64,000 nt of DNA from Auricularia sp. M13 (GCA_037042915.1 CM073194.1:4154001-4218000); one strand, 5' to 3'. Shown: positions 34,226 through 46,220, counted from the stretch's first letter. Made by a program: numbers and translations. The notes: a model not told the origin generated them from the letters alone.

Positions 34226-35252
34226 ATGCAACTTACCTCTTTCACTCAGTCGCTCGCGTTGCTCCTCAGCTCCGTCGTCGTTGCGGCGAACGGCATTGAT
34301 AATCGCATCGCGGAGCTGGTCAGCTCGGGGTCGCCGCTACTCCAATATCCAACCAACTTCACGCAAGGCATCGTCCCGAAGGCCATCCACTCGCACAACG
34401 ACTGTCAGCTGACATTTGCCGTGGACTGTAGGACCTCGCAGCTGACGGCTTCCCGCAGACTGGCGTCAGGTGCCGCTTCTGACGGCGATCAGCCTGGGCG
34501 TGGTCAGCGTTGAGGCGGACGTCTGGCTCGTGGACGGCGAATTGCTGGTGGGGCACGAGCCTGCCGCGCTGAACCCCGTGAGGACCTTCGACGCGCTCTA
34601 CGTGCAGCCCCTTCTCGAAATCATCAACGGCCAGAACCCCACATCACGGTTCACGGTCAACCAGACGACGCCCAACGGCGCCTGGGACACCTCGTCGGAC
34701 ACGCCGGTTCAGCTGCTCGTCGATATGAAGACCGACGGTACCGAAACGCTGCCCTTCGTGGTGAAAGCGCTCGAGCCGCTGCGCACTGCTGGCTACCTGT
34801 CCACAGTCCACGACTCGTCGTTTGCTGCGGGGCCCGTACTGGTAATCGGCACGGGCAATACGCCGCTCGCCGGTGTTGTTGCGCTTGAACCGCGCGACGT
34901 TTTTCTTGACGGCCCGCTTGGATTTCTGAACGACAGTCATACTCCACTCGTCAGCCCGCTTGCCAGCACCGACTGGGAAACATTCGTCGGGTGGAACGGC
35001 ATCGGGGAGATGAGCGACGAGCAGCGCGCCAACATGACATCTTTCATCAACGACGCCCATGCTCGAGGAATCAAGGCTCGATTCTACGAGACGCCAGGCT
35101 GGCCGATATCTGCAAGGTTTGTGAAGCCTACACAAGGTCACTGAGCATCACGCTGATGTTGAGCAATCAGAAATGCCGTCTGGCGCGAACTCATCGACGC
35201 AAAGACCGATTTCCTGAACGCAGACGATCTTGAAGCGGCTTCTCAATTCTGA
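34226..35252 (+). CDS. AIM6/GDPD-like PLC-type phosphodiesterase, 305 aa, secreted
   Basis: PLC-like TIM-barrel phosphodiesterase of the fungal Aim6-like family (glycerophosphodiester phosphodiesterase superfamily); natural substrate unknown. Exons are 34226-34403, 34459-35116 and 35171-35252; phases close to 918 nt. The signal peptide is MQLTSFTQSLALLLSSVVVA. Active-site-type motifs visible are HSHNDYW at the exon 1/2 junction (catalytic His) and SVEADVWL (metal-binding Glu/Asp), then LYVGHE-like LLVGHEPAAL and LLVDMKTDG. The C-terminal WRELIDAKTDFLNADDL completes the barrel. Intron 1 has a weaker GTCAGC donor. The gene is intact. Confidence 0.85.
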
Positions 35253-35481
35253 TTTTGTGTCTATCTTGCTTCATAGCGCACTCTCAATTCCGGGACCTGT
35301 CGACGGTTACATTACGTCCCGCTGAAAGCAAGCGTGCCGAAGCCGCGCGTTTAGTACACCCAACCTCATGCCGTTGTCAAATGCAACTTGTCCTCCTCCT
35401 CCCAAGTGCGTGCGATGCGGCGGTTGGTGTTTGCCTGCTTGGCACAGTTTCTGAACCTCCAGGGAAAACATATGACTCAAC

Positions 35482-36803
35482 ATGTTGCTCCGAGAATGCC
35501 CAAGCTATCAGCACAGTATGCATGGGGTGTATTGGTGGCATCTGGATTCTACCTTCAATATAGAAGATTATACGCTGAGCAAGCGCCCGTATCTATTTCT
35601 CACTGCCATTTCCTCACCACCCTGACCATTCTCCTAGCCCGGCCGAACAAAAACGTGTGCTGAGAGATGTTGCTCACTTGGATATCCCCCCGGCTATTGC
35701 AGAGATGTTGGCGAAATCCCGCCTCGGGTTAGAACACAATGACATCGTAGAAGCAGCAGTCTTTGCTGCACGGTGCGTCTCCATTCTGTCGCTGCGAAAC
35801 TCAAGGAGAGTGGCCAACGACAATTCAGGGCCGCAGAGCTGGCACTTGGTGCACACTCTGGCGAAGAAATACTGGCTATAATCGGAGAGCAGTCTTGCGC
35901 CATGTTTCAGCACACGCCGGAACTATTATTGTTCGGGATCGAATCATGGCCTCGAGCTGCGATCGCGAATGTTCACCGGTCCTTGTTGGCGATGATTGTC
36001 GCACAGAATGAATCCGCTACGAACCCCTCGCTCGTATGGCTAGCAGGCGCTGCCCATTCCGCTGGCGCAACCAAAAATGCTTTTATGCACAAGCTTTTCA
36101 CCGACGCCATGGACGCCAATTGGGACAACAAAATGGCCAGGAGTCTCAATATCATCGTGAAGCTTAATGACCAGCAACTTCGGTGCGTAATGGCCACGAT
36201 AACGATTCTATGCATCTGATATTCTGCTAGACCGCTACAGTTTCAAGTTCTTATTCTACGTAGATGCGTACTAGCCACGCTTTCTGCACAGGGTGCTGCA
36301 GGAGACAGCGAAATACAGACACACTGTACGTTTTTCGATGGCTTGAACTCAGAAATGCTGAACTCCGCCGTCGAAGTGGCGACGTGCTGCCTTGACTTAC
36401 AACGCCGAATTATCAGAGACATAGGCGACCCACGGAAGATCGCTCCACAGGCCGTTGTTACTATGATTTGGCTGGAAAAAATGGTCTTGCGCCTTCTTCC
36501 CTCGGAAGAGGCCGCTTGCAGTACACCAGCGCTGTCGGACGCGCGAGTTGCCTTTGGAAGGCTGTATACGCACAGAGCTGTGCTATCGAGCGTGAGCACT
36601 CAGCGTCAGGCTTTGAAGCTACTGAATCCTTTGACTCTTAGCTATCTCCTGGACCACGGGCGCTGCAATGTGCTGAAGCTGCTTTAACTTGGTTCGGACC
36701 CAGTGATAGCAGATACGCCGATGTTCAACGCATGAGAGACACTCTCCGCCTAAAGGTCATACAAGAATACCGTGAGAAGCACGGAAAGGAAATCGTAGCC
36801 TGA
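35482..36803 (+). CDS. Unknown protein, 361 aa, 5 exons
   Basis: Not recognised. Exons are 35482-35588, 35638-35772, 35829-36182, 36264-36591 and 36642-36803. All junctions are GT-AG and the phases sum to 1086 nt. The start is ATG 35482 (MLLRECPSYQ), with an in-frame stop just upstream. The protein is mainly helical: PPAIAEMLAKSRLGLEHNDI, AARAAELALGAHSGEEIL, ELLLFGIESWPRAAI, SLVWLAGAAHSAGATKNAF, EMLNSAVEVATCCLDL. The C-terminus is charged (MRDTLRLKVIQEYREKHGKE). No signal peptide or membrane segment. Alpha-solenoid-like repeats are possible. The clean splicing argues for a real gene. Confidence 0.7.
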
Positions 36804-37110
36804 TACTGTATGATTAAGAACAAAAAAATCCCAGCTCTTTCATGGTCAGATTTTTAGTCTAAGAACAACAGCATTCCAACTCCGCCGCTTTGCAGCTTGG
36901 CGTGTGGCGTTGATGACCACCCGCCGAATATCTTTAACCCGATTTTTAAAGCTCAACGCGGATGGAGACTGGTACGTACCCCATAGCTTGACTGAGTGCG
37001 CATTCAATCGTAACGCCGAGATTGTCTTAGGTGCTCACGTTCGCGCTGCTGGACACGCTGAGCATCTGCATCGTATCGCGCGCTCGAAGCAGTCAGACGA
37101 CGCAAGAGCT

Positions 37111-38211
37111 ATGTCTGCTGTGCAGCGCACTGGCAGACAGCCTGTCGCAACTCCTGGCTCTGCCATACCGTTGGAGCCGCCGCCGCCGTACAGCGAGGCC
37201 ACCGCGTTGCCTCCCAGCCATCTCACTCTGAACGCGCCTGCGCATGCCCCACCACCACCTTTGCTATCCGAACGACCAGCGCGGCCCGCCACGGTCCACT
37301 CTGACAACGTTCTGAACGTTCGACGACGAACCGCGGCCACCTCAGCGGCGCATGCACAACGGCCGACGTCTGTACAAGGATTGCCCCTGCGACCCGGGTC
37401 CAGCGCGCAGTATGACGGACTCACTGGACGGCGCACTCGAAGAGTTCAGGTGTCTCCTCGGCCCCTGCCTGTGGTGGATGGACCATCACGAGCCAGCGCC
37501 GGTTATGACGGGCTCAGCAGACAACAGTACCCTCCTCGAAATACTGCTGGTAGCTCACGCCACGCCCATGCTGCAGTCGCGCCGTCTCGACAGAATATGG
37601 CAAGAGCGTTGTCTACTGCATCCCACAGCGCGGAAGACGGCAGCGAATGGGAACTGGTTGACCGACCAAGTACCACGAACCCAGAGCCTGGTTCTTCCAG
37701 ATCCCGCCCTTCTCCTGCACACAATTTAATATCCACATCAGCCGCGCCAGAGTCACGTGGCTCCCATCCCTCGCCTCGCACTCCGACTGCGGCAAGCTCG
37801 AGTGTCAGTCGCAATCGGTCTGCGCGTCAGGATGGTCCGACGGATCTAGATCTTCTGCTTGCTCGCATAGAGCTCGCAGCCGAACCAGCGTACGACGACC
37901 TGACCCTCCTCGCCGATTTCCTCGGGCCCGCGACCAAACTACCCACAATCGACGCGCTGGACATTCCCGAAGGGACAGTCGAAACGCGCCGCCGCCGCGT
38001 GACGCGCGACGGCCGCGTCAAGCTCAAGCTGGAGCTGCTCGGCGTAGCCGTAGAACGCTGCAACGCGTGCTTAGCGCAATTTCGCGAGCAGGACAGAGCG
38101 GTCATCATGCAGCCGTGCGGGCACCCCGTGCATGCCGAATGCGCGCGGAAGTGGCTGGTCCGCAGCGCGACGTGCCCCATGTGTCGGCACGACCTGCGTC
38201 GCAAGGCCTGA
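37111..38211 (+). CDS. RING-H2 E3 ubiquitin-ligase-type protein
   Basis: Probable E3 ubiquitin ligase. The C-terminal RING reads CNAC...MQPCGHPVHAECARKWL...CPMCRHDL (38060-38196). Its C-x2-C / C-x-H / H-x2-C / C-x2-C ligand order is the RING-H2 pattern. Before it lies a folded stretch LDLLLARIELAAEPAYDDLTLL and VKLKLELLGVAVERC. The N-terminal two thirds are disordered and Pro/Ser/Arg-rich, with a PPPPYSEA element near the start that could bind WW domains. I chose MSAVQRTG at 37111. The frame is open back to 36913 (MTTRRISL), but that part has a GTACGT/TTAG intron-like segment and poorer codon bias. Confidence 0.82.
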   Translation: MSAVQRTGRQPVATPGSAIPLEPPPPYSEATALPPSHLTLNAPAHAPPPPLLSERPARPATVHSDNVLNVRRRTAATSAAHAQRPTSVQGLPLRPGSSAQYDGLTGRRTRRVQVSPRPLPVVDGPSRASAGYDGLSRQQYPPRNTAGSSRHAHAAVAPSRQNMARALSTASHSAEDGSEWELVDRPSTTNPEPGSSRSRPSPAHNLISTSAAPESRGSHPSPRTPTAASSSVSRNRSARQDGPTDLDLLLARIELAAEPAYDDLTLLADFLGPATKLPTIDALDIPEGTVETRRRRVTRDGRVKLKLELLGVAVERCNACLAQFREQDRAVIMQPCGHPVHAECARKWLVRSATCPMCRHDLRRKA

Positions 38212-39332
38212 GCTGGTCGTGGCATTTTTTTATCGTTTGTTTCCCTTGTTTTGTGGCACTATCCCATGTAGCCTAGCATACACGCATTGCTTTCGTCGCT
38301 GTCATTGCATCTCTCCCCCCAATACAATTGCCTGTGCGGCAGATTTCATGCTATTCTCCTATTCGTGCAGCCCTCGCTTCAAAAGCAAGTCTATCGACAG
38401 GTGTGGATTCATGCATGCAAAGGAGGAGAGCAAGGTTTGTGCTGAGTCGTCTTGTCCGAGTCCGTCGCGGCGACTCGGATCAGCTCTTTATCTTCATCAC
38501 CTGCTTCCTCTTTGCGCGCAGAGCTCACTCCTCTACTTTTCACTTTCTAACTCCCGCGTATGATGCTGTACAGCGTTCGCAGTGACGGCCCAAAGTCAAC
38601 AAGCGCTGCGACCTGCGTTTTCGTCACGCCGCTGACTCGCGCCTGCACGACGAACCTGACATACATTCGGCTGGATCTAGTACAGGGTAATTTGCGAGCA
38701 GATGCTGACTGGACGGCGCCCTTCTTGAGTTTCAAATTTTGAGCTGCCTATGCCTCGGTGTCACACGACTCCTCTCGACTTGAGCGACTTGTGCTGCTGA
38801 GCCCCGCTTTTTCTATCTGCGCACAGTGGCCATTCTTCACGCAATTCCACAGCGCCGCAAAACTCGGAGATGCTGTTGAGGTCGTTGCTAGCCCCCACGC
38901 TACCACGCTACCGTCGCTACCTCTTCTCCGTCTCCTCGTCCCAGAGATGTACTGGATCCTGCGGGCACCACCGTAATAGGTATGGCCCGAATTCATTTCC
39001 ATATCAGCATTCTAGTTGTGTGCGTAGCTTTCCCACTGGAGTCTTGGTCCGACGACGACGCGCTCAGCCTTTCGTTCCGTATCACACGGTGTAGGTATCA
39101 CTTAGGTATCCTACCAAATCAGCGCAGTGCAAATCCATGTCAGATTTACATAATGAGCTATCAAACGCCAAAGCTGCCAAAGGATCCGCAGCTCCAGGAA
39201 CGTTACGGTTCATGCGCGATTCCTGCGTCTTTCGGTATATAGGATGGACGGAACAAGATCCACAGCTCGCCGTCGGACTCCACCTCGGCTCTCTGGAACT
39301 AAGCCTTCATCGTCCTCCATTCCTTAGTAACC
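38212..39332. other. Intergenic, with conserved 5' flank of small secreted protein gene 1
   Basis: No gene. From about 38987 onward it is homologous to about 43886-44224 and to the reverse complement of about 52742-53100. The blocks GTCTTGGTCCGACGAC and CCGTATCACACGGTGTAG are the clearest. TATATAGG at 39235 is a TATA candidate about 95 bp before the ATG. Confidence 0.6.
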
Positions 39333-39677
39333 ATGAAGCTCGTCGGCCTCCCAGTAATTGCCGTTGCCCTCGCGTCCATGGCCAATGTCGCTGTCGCGAA
39401 GAGCTGCGTTAACGGCGGCGTCTATTGCGGCGCATCGCTGCTCAACAGAGGTGCGTCTACGTCTTCCTCTCGTGCCAGTTTTAATGAGACGCTCCATTCA
39501 GGGAACTATCGTGAACATATCATCCGAGTACTCGAGGCAAATCATTACCCGACGACTGAGGAATACATCCAAAAGACTCTTTTCGACTGCGTCGCCGACG
39601 GAGAAATCATCCTCAGGCGGTACTGCAACTGGGGATGCGGAGGCGTTGGCAGTGATGAGGATGATTACTGTGTTTGA
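39333..39677 (+). CDS. Small secreted cysteine-rich protein 1 (97 aa)
   Basis: Extracellular protein of unknown role, possibly an effector-like small secreted protein. Exons are 39333-39450 and 39502-39677. The signal peptide is MKLVGLPVIAVALASMANVAVA. The mature chain starts KSCVNGGVYCGASLLNRG and ends GCGGVGSDEDDYCV, with six cysteines. The intron falls in the Gly codon of NRG|NYR in all three paralogues (others at 44225-44568 and 52377-52741). Codons look functional. Confidence 0.85.
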   Translation: MKLVGLPVIAVALASMANVAVAKSCVNGGVYCGASLLNRGASTSSSRASFNETLHSGNYREHIIRVLEANHYPTTEEYIQKTLFDCVADGEIILRRYCNWGCGGVGSDEDDYCV

Positions 39678-39891
39678 GTCCGAATGACAAGTTTGGGTCG
39701 TTCTCCTCAGTTCTCATGCCCGCCCGCCCTCGTCAATGCGAATTTCCGCTCTGCGCCCATTTAGTATACAGAGATAAACGGAAATAGCATTGAGCATGTA
39801 GACATAGCACATAAGGTCTCTGCCAGTAGCGGGAAAGCAAGATAGAAAGAGTACATAGATACTGTTACACAGAAAGCAACGCGTGTTCCGT

Positions 39892-40428
<537 letters not shown>

Positions 40429-40864
40429 GAGTACTGTCGAGAGTCGTTAGAGTCTTGAGGGGCGGCGGCGGCGACGACGTGCAGAGGACGTGGGGTGAGG
40501 AAATCCGAAAGCAAGAGACGCGCGAGTCCTTTTAAACCGCGGGCGCATCGGCCGGTGCCAGCCGCGAGGACTCAACAGGTCACGTGCTTACGCGAGCTTA
40601 AAACTCCGTGCGGTGGTACGAATGACTTCACCACCACGTTGACGGCGTTGCTCACCACAATGCATATATAATAAGGCTTAAAAAGGTCAGGCTCCGTAGC
40701 ATCGTCATGTCGTTGATCTCGCTTCGGAAGCATTATATGTATGCATCACGTGCTCTATAAATCCAGACGGAAACTAATCGGGAATGAATGAGATTTAGGC
40801 AAGAAACTACAGATTTGTTTCATCTACTGTCATAATTTTGTGTGTGACAGTGGTAGATGCGAAG
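40429..40864. other. Intergenic between H3 (promoter side) and viroplasmin-like gene
   Basis: 436 bp: H3 upstream sequence followed by an AT-richer stretch (about 40660-40850). No gene. Confidence 0.45.
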
Positions 40865-41407
40865 CTACAGCTCTTCCGTCTTCGGCGCAAGCTCCTCGGC
40901 CATGATCACATCTTCATCGAGAGACGTAGTCGACGTCTGCTGCAGGTCGTATTTTTGCCTCGCCTCAAGGCGTGCAGCAAGCATCGGACTGATTTCGAAC
41001 TGGGAGACAGAATTCCCAGGAACGGCATGATTCTCTTCGTTTGCGCTCTCCACGACCTGCGTTTGTCTTTAGTATAAATCCAGCCAGCAGCCTTGAAACC
41101 GCTCACAGCGACACTGTCGGGACGCATGCCTTCCAACTTGTCGAACAGCTCAGTCTTGATGTACCGCTGCGCCTCATCCTGAGTGCGGAATTTGCGGTGA
41201 ACGGCGTGAGGCCACTTCTTGACTTGTTCCTCAGCTCCTCCTTTTCCCGACCTGTAGTTTTCCGAGCAATCAGAGACAATCAAGTGCGCTGAGGCGTACG
41301 TACCAGAGCCGATATATTCCTGGCTGAGCGCCGATGGCAACTGCATAGTAAGGCAATGGACTCGGAGGGCTCATTACCACGCCAGCAGAATTTTTCGGTA
41401 CTGACAT
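40865..41407 (-). CDS. Free-standing viroplasmin / RNase H1 N-terminal (Cauli_VI-like) domain protein
   Basis: Three exons: 41407 to about 41303 (MSVPKNSAG...PYYAVAIGAQPGIYRLW), then GKGGAEEQVKKWPHAVHRKFRTQDEAQRYI through RPDSVA, then VVESANEEN to the stop at 40865. The YYAVAxGxxPGIY...W...V..WPHAVHRKF.T.DEA..YI pattern is that of the small beta-alpha fold. RNase H1 uses this fold to bind RNA-DNA hybrid, and caulimovirus P6 shares it. No RNase H catalytic domain follows; the remainder is an acidic tail (ISPMLAARLEARQKY, EELAPKTEEL). It may bind RNA-DNA hybrids or act as an adaptor. Intron 2 (GTGAGC...CGCAG) was inferred from phase. Confidence 0.72.
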
Positions 41408-41883
41408 GCTGGGGGATGTTGTGGGGTGAGGGAGGAGTCCAGAAGATGGCCTATATAGATTCCAAGCCTTCCGGCCCGAAATGCCAGTCCAGAGTGAGCC
41501 AATTCTGCTCTGCGGTGACGACTCAGATGAGGTCCAGAAATACTGTATCAATAGAAACAACCGACTACACCCAACGACTCCCCTAAAACGTGGAACCGCC
41601 TTTCATCTTGCCTCGATCGTCGACGGCGAGGCGCTATGCGGGCGGTACGAAGCAATGCGACCGCGACTCGTCTAACCTAGACAGCGAGACCGCCCTAAGA
41701 CTTCCAGACTTCGTATTCTGACATTCCTTATTCTTACATTCCTGGATGGTGTGTAGCGTACAAATCTGAATGTGCATGGCCAGTCCGTGTAAGTATATGC
41801 ATGGCAATCGGTCTTAATACCAACGGGAATCGTCACTGTAAAACCCTCAGCATGGCAAGTTTTGAGGGTGAACCGGTCATATC
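41408..41883. other. Intergenic, nothing seen
   Basis: 476 bp with only short unrelated frames. TATTCTGACATTCC-type near-repeats at 41713-41745. Confidence 0.4.
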
Positions 41884-42938
41884 TCACCTAGGTTCAACGG
41901 CAGCGGGATCGATGTCCTTGTGCACCCAGCCAAGCAAGCGCTCCGCCTTACTGCAGTCGAAAAATCCCTTCGATCCTGAGACGTCCTTCCCCTCCAAGAC
42001 GGGTATTCCTGGCCAGTACTCCTCCCTCAGTTTGCGCGAGTCCATCACGGGGTCGGCAATTGTCGGCGACACGACGAAGAACACCTCGTGGCCACTCCAA
42101 TCGCCGTCGCGCGCTACGGCGCGGAGGAATGCATCGGCCCCGCTATCCTCTTGCACCCAGCCCCACAAATCGTTCTTCGCGCGCTCCGTCGGCTGGTTGC
42201 GCGCGGGGATCGGGGAGGGGGTGGACCAGTGCAGCCGGATGGACGCCACTCGCATGCTGGGGAAGCGGCGGACGATGCTGTCTGCTTGCATCTCCCCTAT
42301 ACTTTACACATGAGGGATGTAAGTGGAAGGAAAGGGTGAGAACGCTGAATGGAAGTGTGACTTACACCTTCGAGAGCCCGTACGGTTCGTCTGGGAGGGC
42401 CGGGTGCTCCTCGTCAATGGGAAAATATTTGAACTGCGGACTGGCGCTGTATACCAGCGTCACGGCGTTGACGGAAGAGGCCATGGCCACACGGTTGATT
42501 CCCAGCTGTATATGTGACATTTTTCAGTTGAATTCGTTGACATTCGAGTATCCATGATAGCGTAGTACTGACCTCCGCACAAGCCCTAAGTACATTCCAA
42601 GACAGAATCACATTCCTTAGGGATCCAAGTCATTTCAATCCCTATGTTGTGATCGCACGAAGAGAGACGCACGTATTATGCGCCTCGACGAGGTAATCCG
42701 TCGGATTAGGCACGCCAGCCAAGTTGATGACGGCGTCATGGCCCTTGAACAGTTCCAATGCCTTGTCGAAGTCGCGCAAGTCAGCGAGAAGGAAGCTGAA
42801 CTTGGGGTGTTCCCGCCAGCTTGCGTCCTCAGGCAACGGCGTAACGTCGATTCCGAGCACTTCGTGTCCACCCTTCAGAGCGGCAATGACCACGCGGGAG
42901 CCGACACGACCGTTCGCGCCCGTAGCTACAATGCGCAT
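41884..42938 (-). CDS. NAD-dependent epimerase/dehydratase-like (extended SDR) protein
   Basis: Rossmann-fold nucleotide-sugar-epimerase-like protein. The ATG at 42938 starts MRIVATGANGRVGSRV, whose GxxGxxG is the NAD(P)-binding glycine motif. Then LLADLRDFDKALELFKGHDAVINLAG forms the second half of the Rossmann fold. Spliced exons give RVAMASSVNAVTLVY (Ser in the SDR position), then YFPIDEEHPALPDEPYGLSK (YxxxK catalytic pair), and a substrate-side segment VRRFPSMRVASIRLHW. The tail is KAERLLGWVHKDIDPA. At least two more small exons lie between 42660 and 42520. The substrate is unknown; members act on UDP-sugars or related carbonyls in the cytosol. Confidence 0.83.
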
Positions 42939-44224
42939 GTCGTTGTGCAGGCGTAAGGGGCGCTGATCGCTCCAAGCTTCACATTTTGTGACCGGTCCGG
43001 GGTTGAGGTCGAGTCGGACAAATCTCGGCGCAAACATTGACAACTTGACAATCTCGACTTGAGCTTGCAGGCCCGAAAAACTGCAGAGACATGCAGTCGA
43101 CGTGTGTTGATGTGTATTAGAGCTCTATCGGATTCAAAGACACCCAAGAGTACAAAACGAAACGATACAACCTTCAGTGAGTATTCTCTATTGCAAAGGA
43201 ACCCCGTGCGTGCACCAATGAAGCAGCTGAAGCTCCTACCAGTGCGCCGCATGCTCCTTCTGTAATGGTTTAGGAATCCAGTCCCCGGAGACAAAGTCTG
43301 GATATCATTACATGTGGCAATTAGCATTGAGAATCGTTCTGATAGCTGCATTGGACACATTGCCCAAAAGGTTGGTCTCAACTCAGTCATGAGAAGCGCT
43401 GGATAATCTCACTCTGCCAATTATTAGCCTGAATAGCTCACATCTCATCACGAAACCTCGTCTTCGTTGATTCCAAGACGCGTCGCGCGCGGCGGGGCCG
43501 GCATTAAACACGGTTTTAACCTCCGCTCACGCGAGATACTATCGCAAGGACCTACAGTATTTGGCATGCGCTGCTGTCGCTCAGGCAAGTCAGAATTAAT
43601 ACCTGAAGAAGTTCCCAGATGAAAAAGGATCACTAATCCAGCGGAGGACGCATGCAGTGGCATGCTCGCGGTCGACTCACCCGCTCCCTTATTGATGGCA
43701 GGACTTGTGCCATACTCGACGCACAAAATTGACAATAATAAACGCAGGCTTTGACTGTGTACAAGCTCAAATCGACCGAACTCTTGCCAACACTTGTTCA
43801 CTTGTTTCCCGTGTCTTCGTCCGAGGGACGCACCAGTTACTTTCTGTCTAAACGTGCAGGCACCGACATTCTCTTGGTATGGCCTCATTCATTTCCTTCT
43901 CACTGCTCTGATTGTGCCAGTTTCCCACTCCACTAGAGTCTTGGTCCGACGACCATGCGGTCGGTCTTTCGTTCCGTATCACACGGTGTAGATGTCACAG
44001 AGGTATCGTACCAAATCAGCGCAGCGCAGATCCATTCCAGAATTACATAATTAGCTGCCAAAGGATCCGCAGCCTCAGACCTCAAGAACGCGCATGCCAT
44101 CAATTCCTGCTGAAAATATTATTTAATATAAGGTGGACGGAACACGATCTCCACCCCGCCGTCCGAGGACTCCATCGCGGCTTTCTGGAACTAAGCCTTC
44201 CCCGTCCTCGATCTCTCAGTGGCC
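42939..44224. other. Intergenic; second copy of the small-secreted-protein 5' flank
   Basis: No gene supported up to about 43880. About 43886-44224 is the duplicated 5' flank of the small secreted protein genes (GTCTTGGTCCGACGACCATG, CCGTATCACACGGTGTAG). Confidence 0.6.
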
Positions 44225-44568
44225 ATGCAGATTGTCAACCTCTCAGCAATTGTCTTTGCCATCGCGTCTGTCGCAAATGTCGCTGTCGCGAAGAGCTGCG
44301 TCAACGGCGGCGTCTACTGTGGCCAATCGCTGCTCAATAGAGGTGCACTAGGTCCCCCGCTCATGCCAGCTTCGTTGACATACTCCACCTAGGCAACTAC
44401 CGGGACCATATCACCCAAGTGCTCCGGGAGAACAACCAACCGACGGACAATGCTCACATCGTCCAGTCGCTCTTCCGTTGCGTCTCCGGAGGAGAGATCA
44501 TCTTCCAGCAGTACTGCGCCTGGGGATGCGGAGGGGTTGGCAGTCAGGAGGCGGATTACTGCTTTTGA
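44225..44568 (+). CDS. Small secreted cysteine-rich protein 2 (97 aa)
   Basis: Paralogue of 39333-39677. Exons are 44225-44342 and 44393-44568, identical in length to copy 1. The signal peptide is MQIVNLSAIVFAIASVANVAVA. The mature start is KSCVNGGVYCGQSLLNRG and the end is GCGGVGSQEADYCF. All six cysteines are kept. The frame is intact and the donor is GTGCAC rather than GTGCGT. Role unknown. Confidence 0.85.
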
Positions 44569-44762
44569 GACCTCATTCAAGCGCTGTAGAGTCGCTCATT
44601 CCAATTGCTCCGTGTTGTGAAATCGTTGACACGGGAACTCATTCAGAGAATCAGTACTCAATATCTGCACCGTTTTGCTGCATTGATTAGTCACGAAATA
44701 GGCTCAGGAATCAATCTGTGCACTTGACGCGGAGTTTCGCAGCCGCGGGATTAAACCGCGTC

Positions 44763-46220
44763 ATGCTCAAACCACGATCATCCAACTTCATAACCAAAGC
44801 ACGGCGGCCGTTGCGCCCCGCCTACAGCCTGAGCAGGTCGTATTTTGGTCAGGCTCAGCCACAATATGCGCCGCGGTCCCAGGCAACCCACGATTCGTCA
44901 TCTTCGCAAACCCGCGTGCGCACGGTTTTCGGTGCCCTTGTCGCAGTCGGCATCGTTTGCACCGCATATGGCTTGTACGTTGAAAATCCGAGGATATGAT
45001 CCCCAAGTCGTGCGATTGGTTCTGCGCAATGCGGGCCCAAACCCGCCTGAACCCCTGCGCTGAATTTGTTCCCTCTCATGGCAGCCAGTTGACTGAGGAC
45101 TTTGTGCTGAAATTATCATAGGTACGAATTCTACACGTTATTGACCGTGTGGCCGCCTGAGCTGCGCGGGGACTTGCGTTCAGCGGTCAAAGCCAAACAC
45201 CAAAAGGATTTCACCAGCGCTGAGGCGTTCTTTCGCAAGTGCGCTCAGCTTAGCTCAAGCACTGTCGAATCTCTCATTATGGACCGGCTCTAGGGCCCTG
45301 GCGACCGCAGACACTCTTTCCGAAGAGCAGTTGGACATTCTGAAGCGCACGGGCATCTCTATTGCGCTGGCCGAGGTGCTGCCACGGTCGCAAGCATACG
45401 ATGTCCTGGTCAATGCGCACGCGAGCATGCAAGAGGCCAAGGCATTGGGTCCGCGCGAGCGTGTGCGCGCCATTGCGATAGCCGTCAGACTAGCCGAACT
45501 CGCGCGGCGCGCCGAGGATGAGGAGCGGTGGGGCGTGCAGGCCGTGACGGACGCCCTTGACATTATGTCTTCCGCCGCTACCTCGCGCGCAAACTTTCAG
45601 GATGACGACGACGGGCTCGAACTGCCGCCCTGGGTCACGCGCACTGACCTGGCGTCACCGCTCGAGCGGTTGGGCTCGTTCTATGTCGCGCGCGGGAATC
45701 ATCGCTTTGCGCTGCCGCTGTATCTTCGCGGCGTCGAAGTCCTCGGCGGGAGTCCTGACGCGCAAGACCGCTGTCGCGCAGCGCAGCTCATGAACAACAT
45801 CGCTGACGTGCTGGTTGCGCATGAGGCGTCACCGGAGAGCCTCGACAATGCGCGCAAGTGGGCGGCCAAGGGCTTCGCCATGGCCACGAAGGCGAGCAGA
45901 GAGCTGAAGGGTGACGATGCGGAGTCGTGCCAGCGTACTTGTGTCGTGCTGCTGTTTAACCTTGGTCAGCTACATGAGGTGCGTTGTATATCCATTTCTG
46001 TTTCCGTTCTGTTCTTACTCCTCGCAAGATGCTTGGTGATGTGGCTCGGGCGACAGACCTATTCCAGGCCGCCCGCGTCCGCGCGAAGGATGCAAAGTTT
46101 ACTGAGGGTATGCAACAAGCAGCGGCTGCCCTAATGCGTCTTCGCTTAAAGACCGCTACTGCGTCCGGTGGGCTATCTACTCGGACGTCTCACAGTGCAG
46201 CATCCAGCGATGTCAAGTGA
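44763..46220 (+). CDS. Mgr3-like mitochondrial TPR protein, 401 aa
   Basis: Resembles Mgr3/P27G11.02-type TPR proteins, which in yeast act as adaptors of the i-AAA protease in the mitochondrial inner membrane. Exons are 44763-44974, 45122-45238, 45294-45978 and 46029-46220; phases sum to 1206 nt. A basic presequence-like N-terminus (KPRSSNFITKARRPLRPAYS) precedes a transmembrane segment TVFGALVAVGIVCTAYGL. Then YTLLTVWPPELRGDLRSAVKAKHQKDF, the signature start of the TPR domain, is followed by helical pairs including SPLERLGSFYVARGNHRFALPLYLRGVEVL and CVVLLFNLGQLHE. Intron 1 is unusually long here (147 nt). Confidence 0.82.

Noticed and set aside
37035-37436. Minus-strand frame opposite the RING gene
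   Set aside because: Antisense to the disordered coding region; no start context or domain.
43448-43888. 146-codon minus frame between the epimerase and secreted-protein gene 2
   Set aside because: No domain, no signal peptide, mixed codon use; likely chance.
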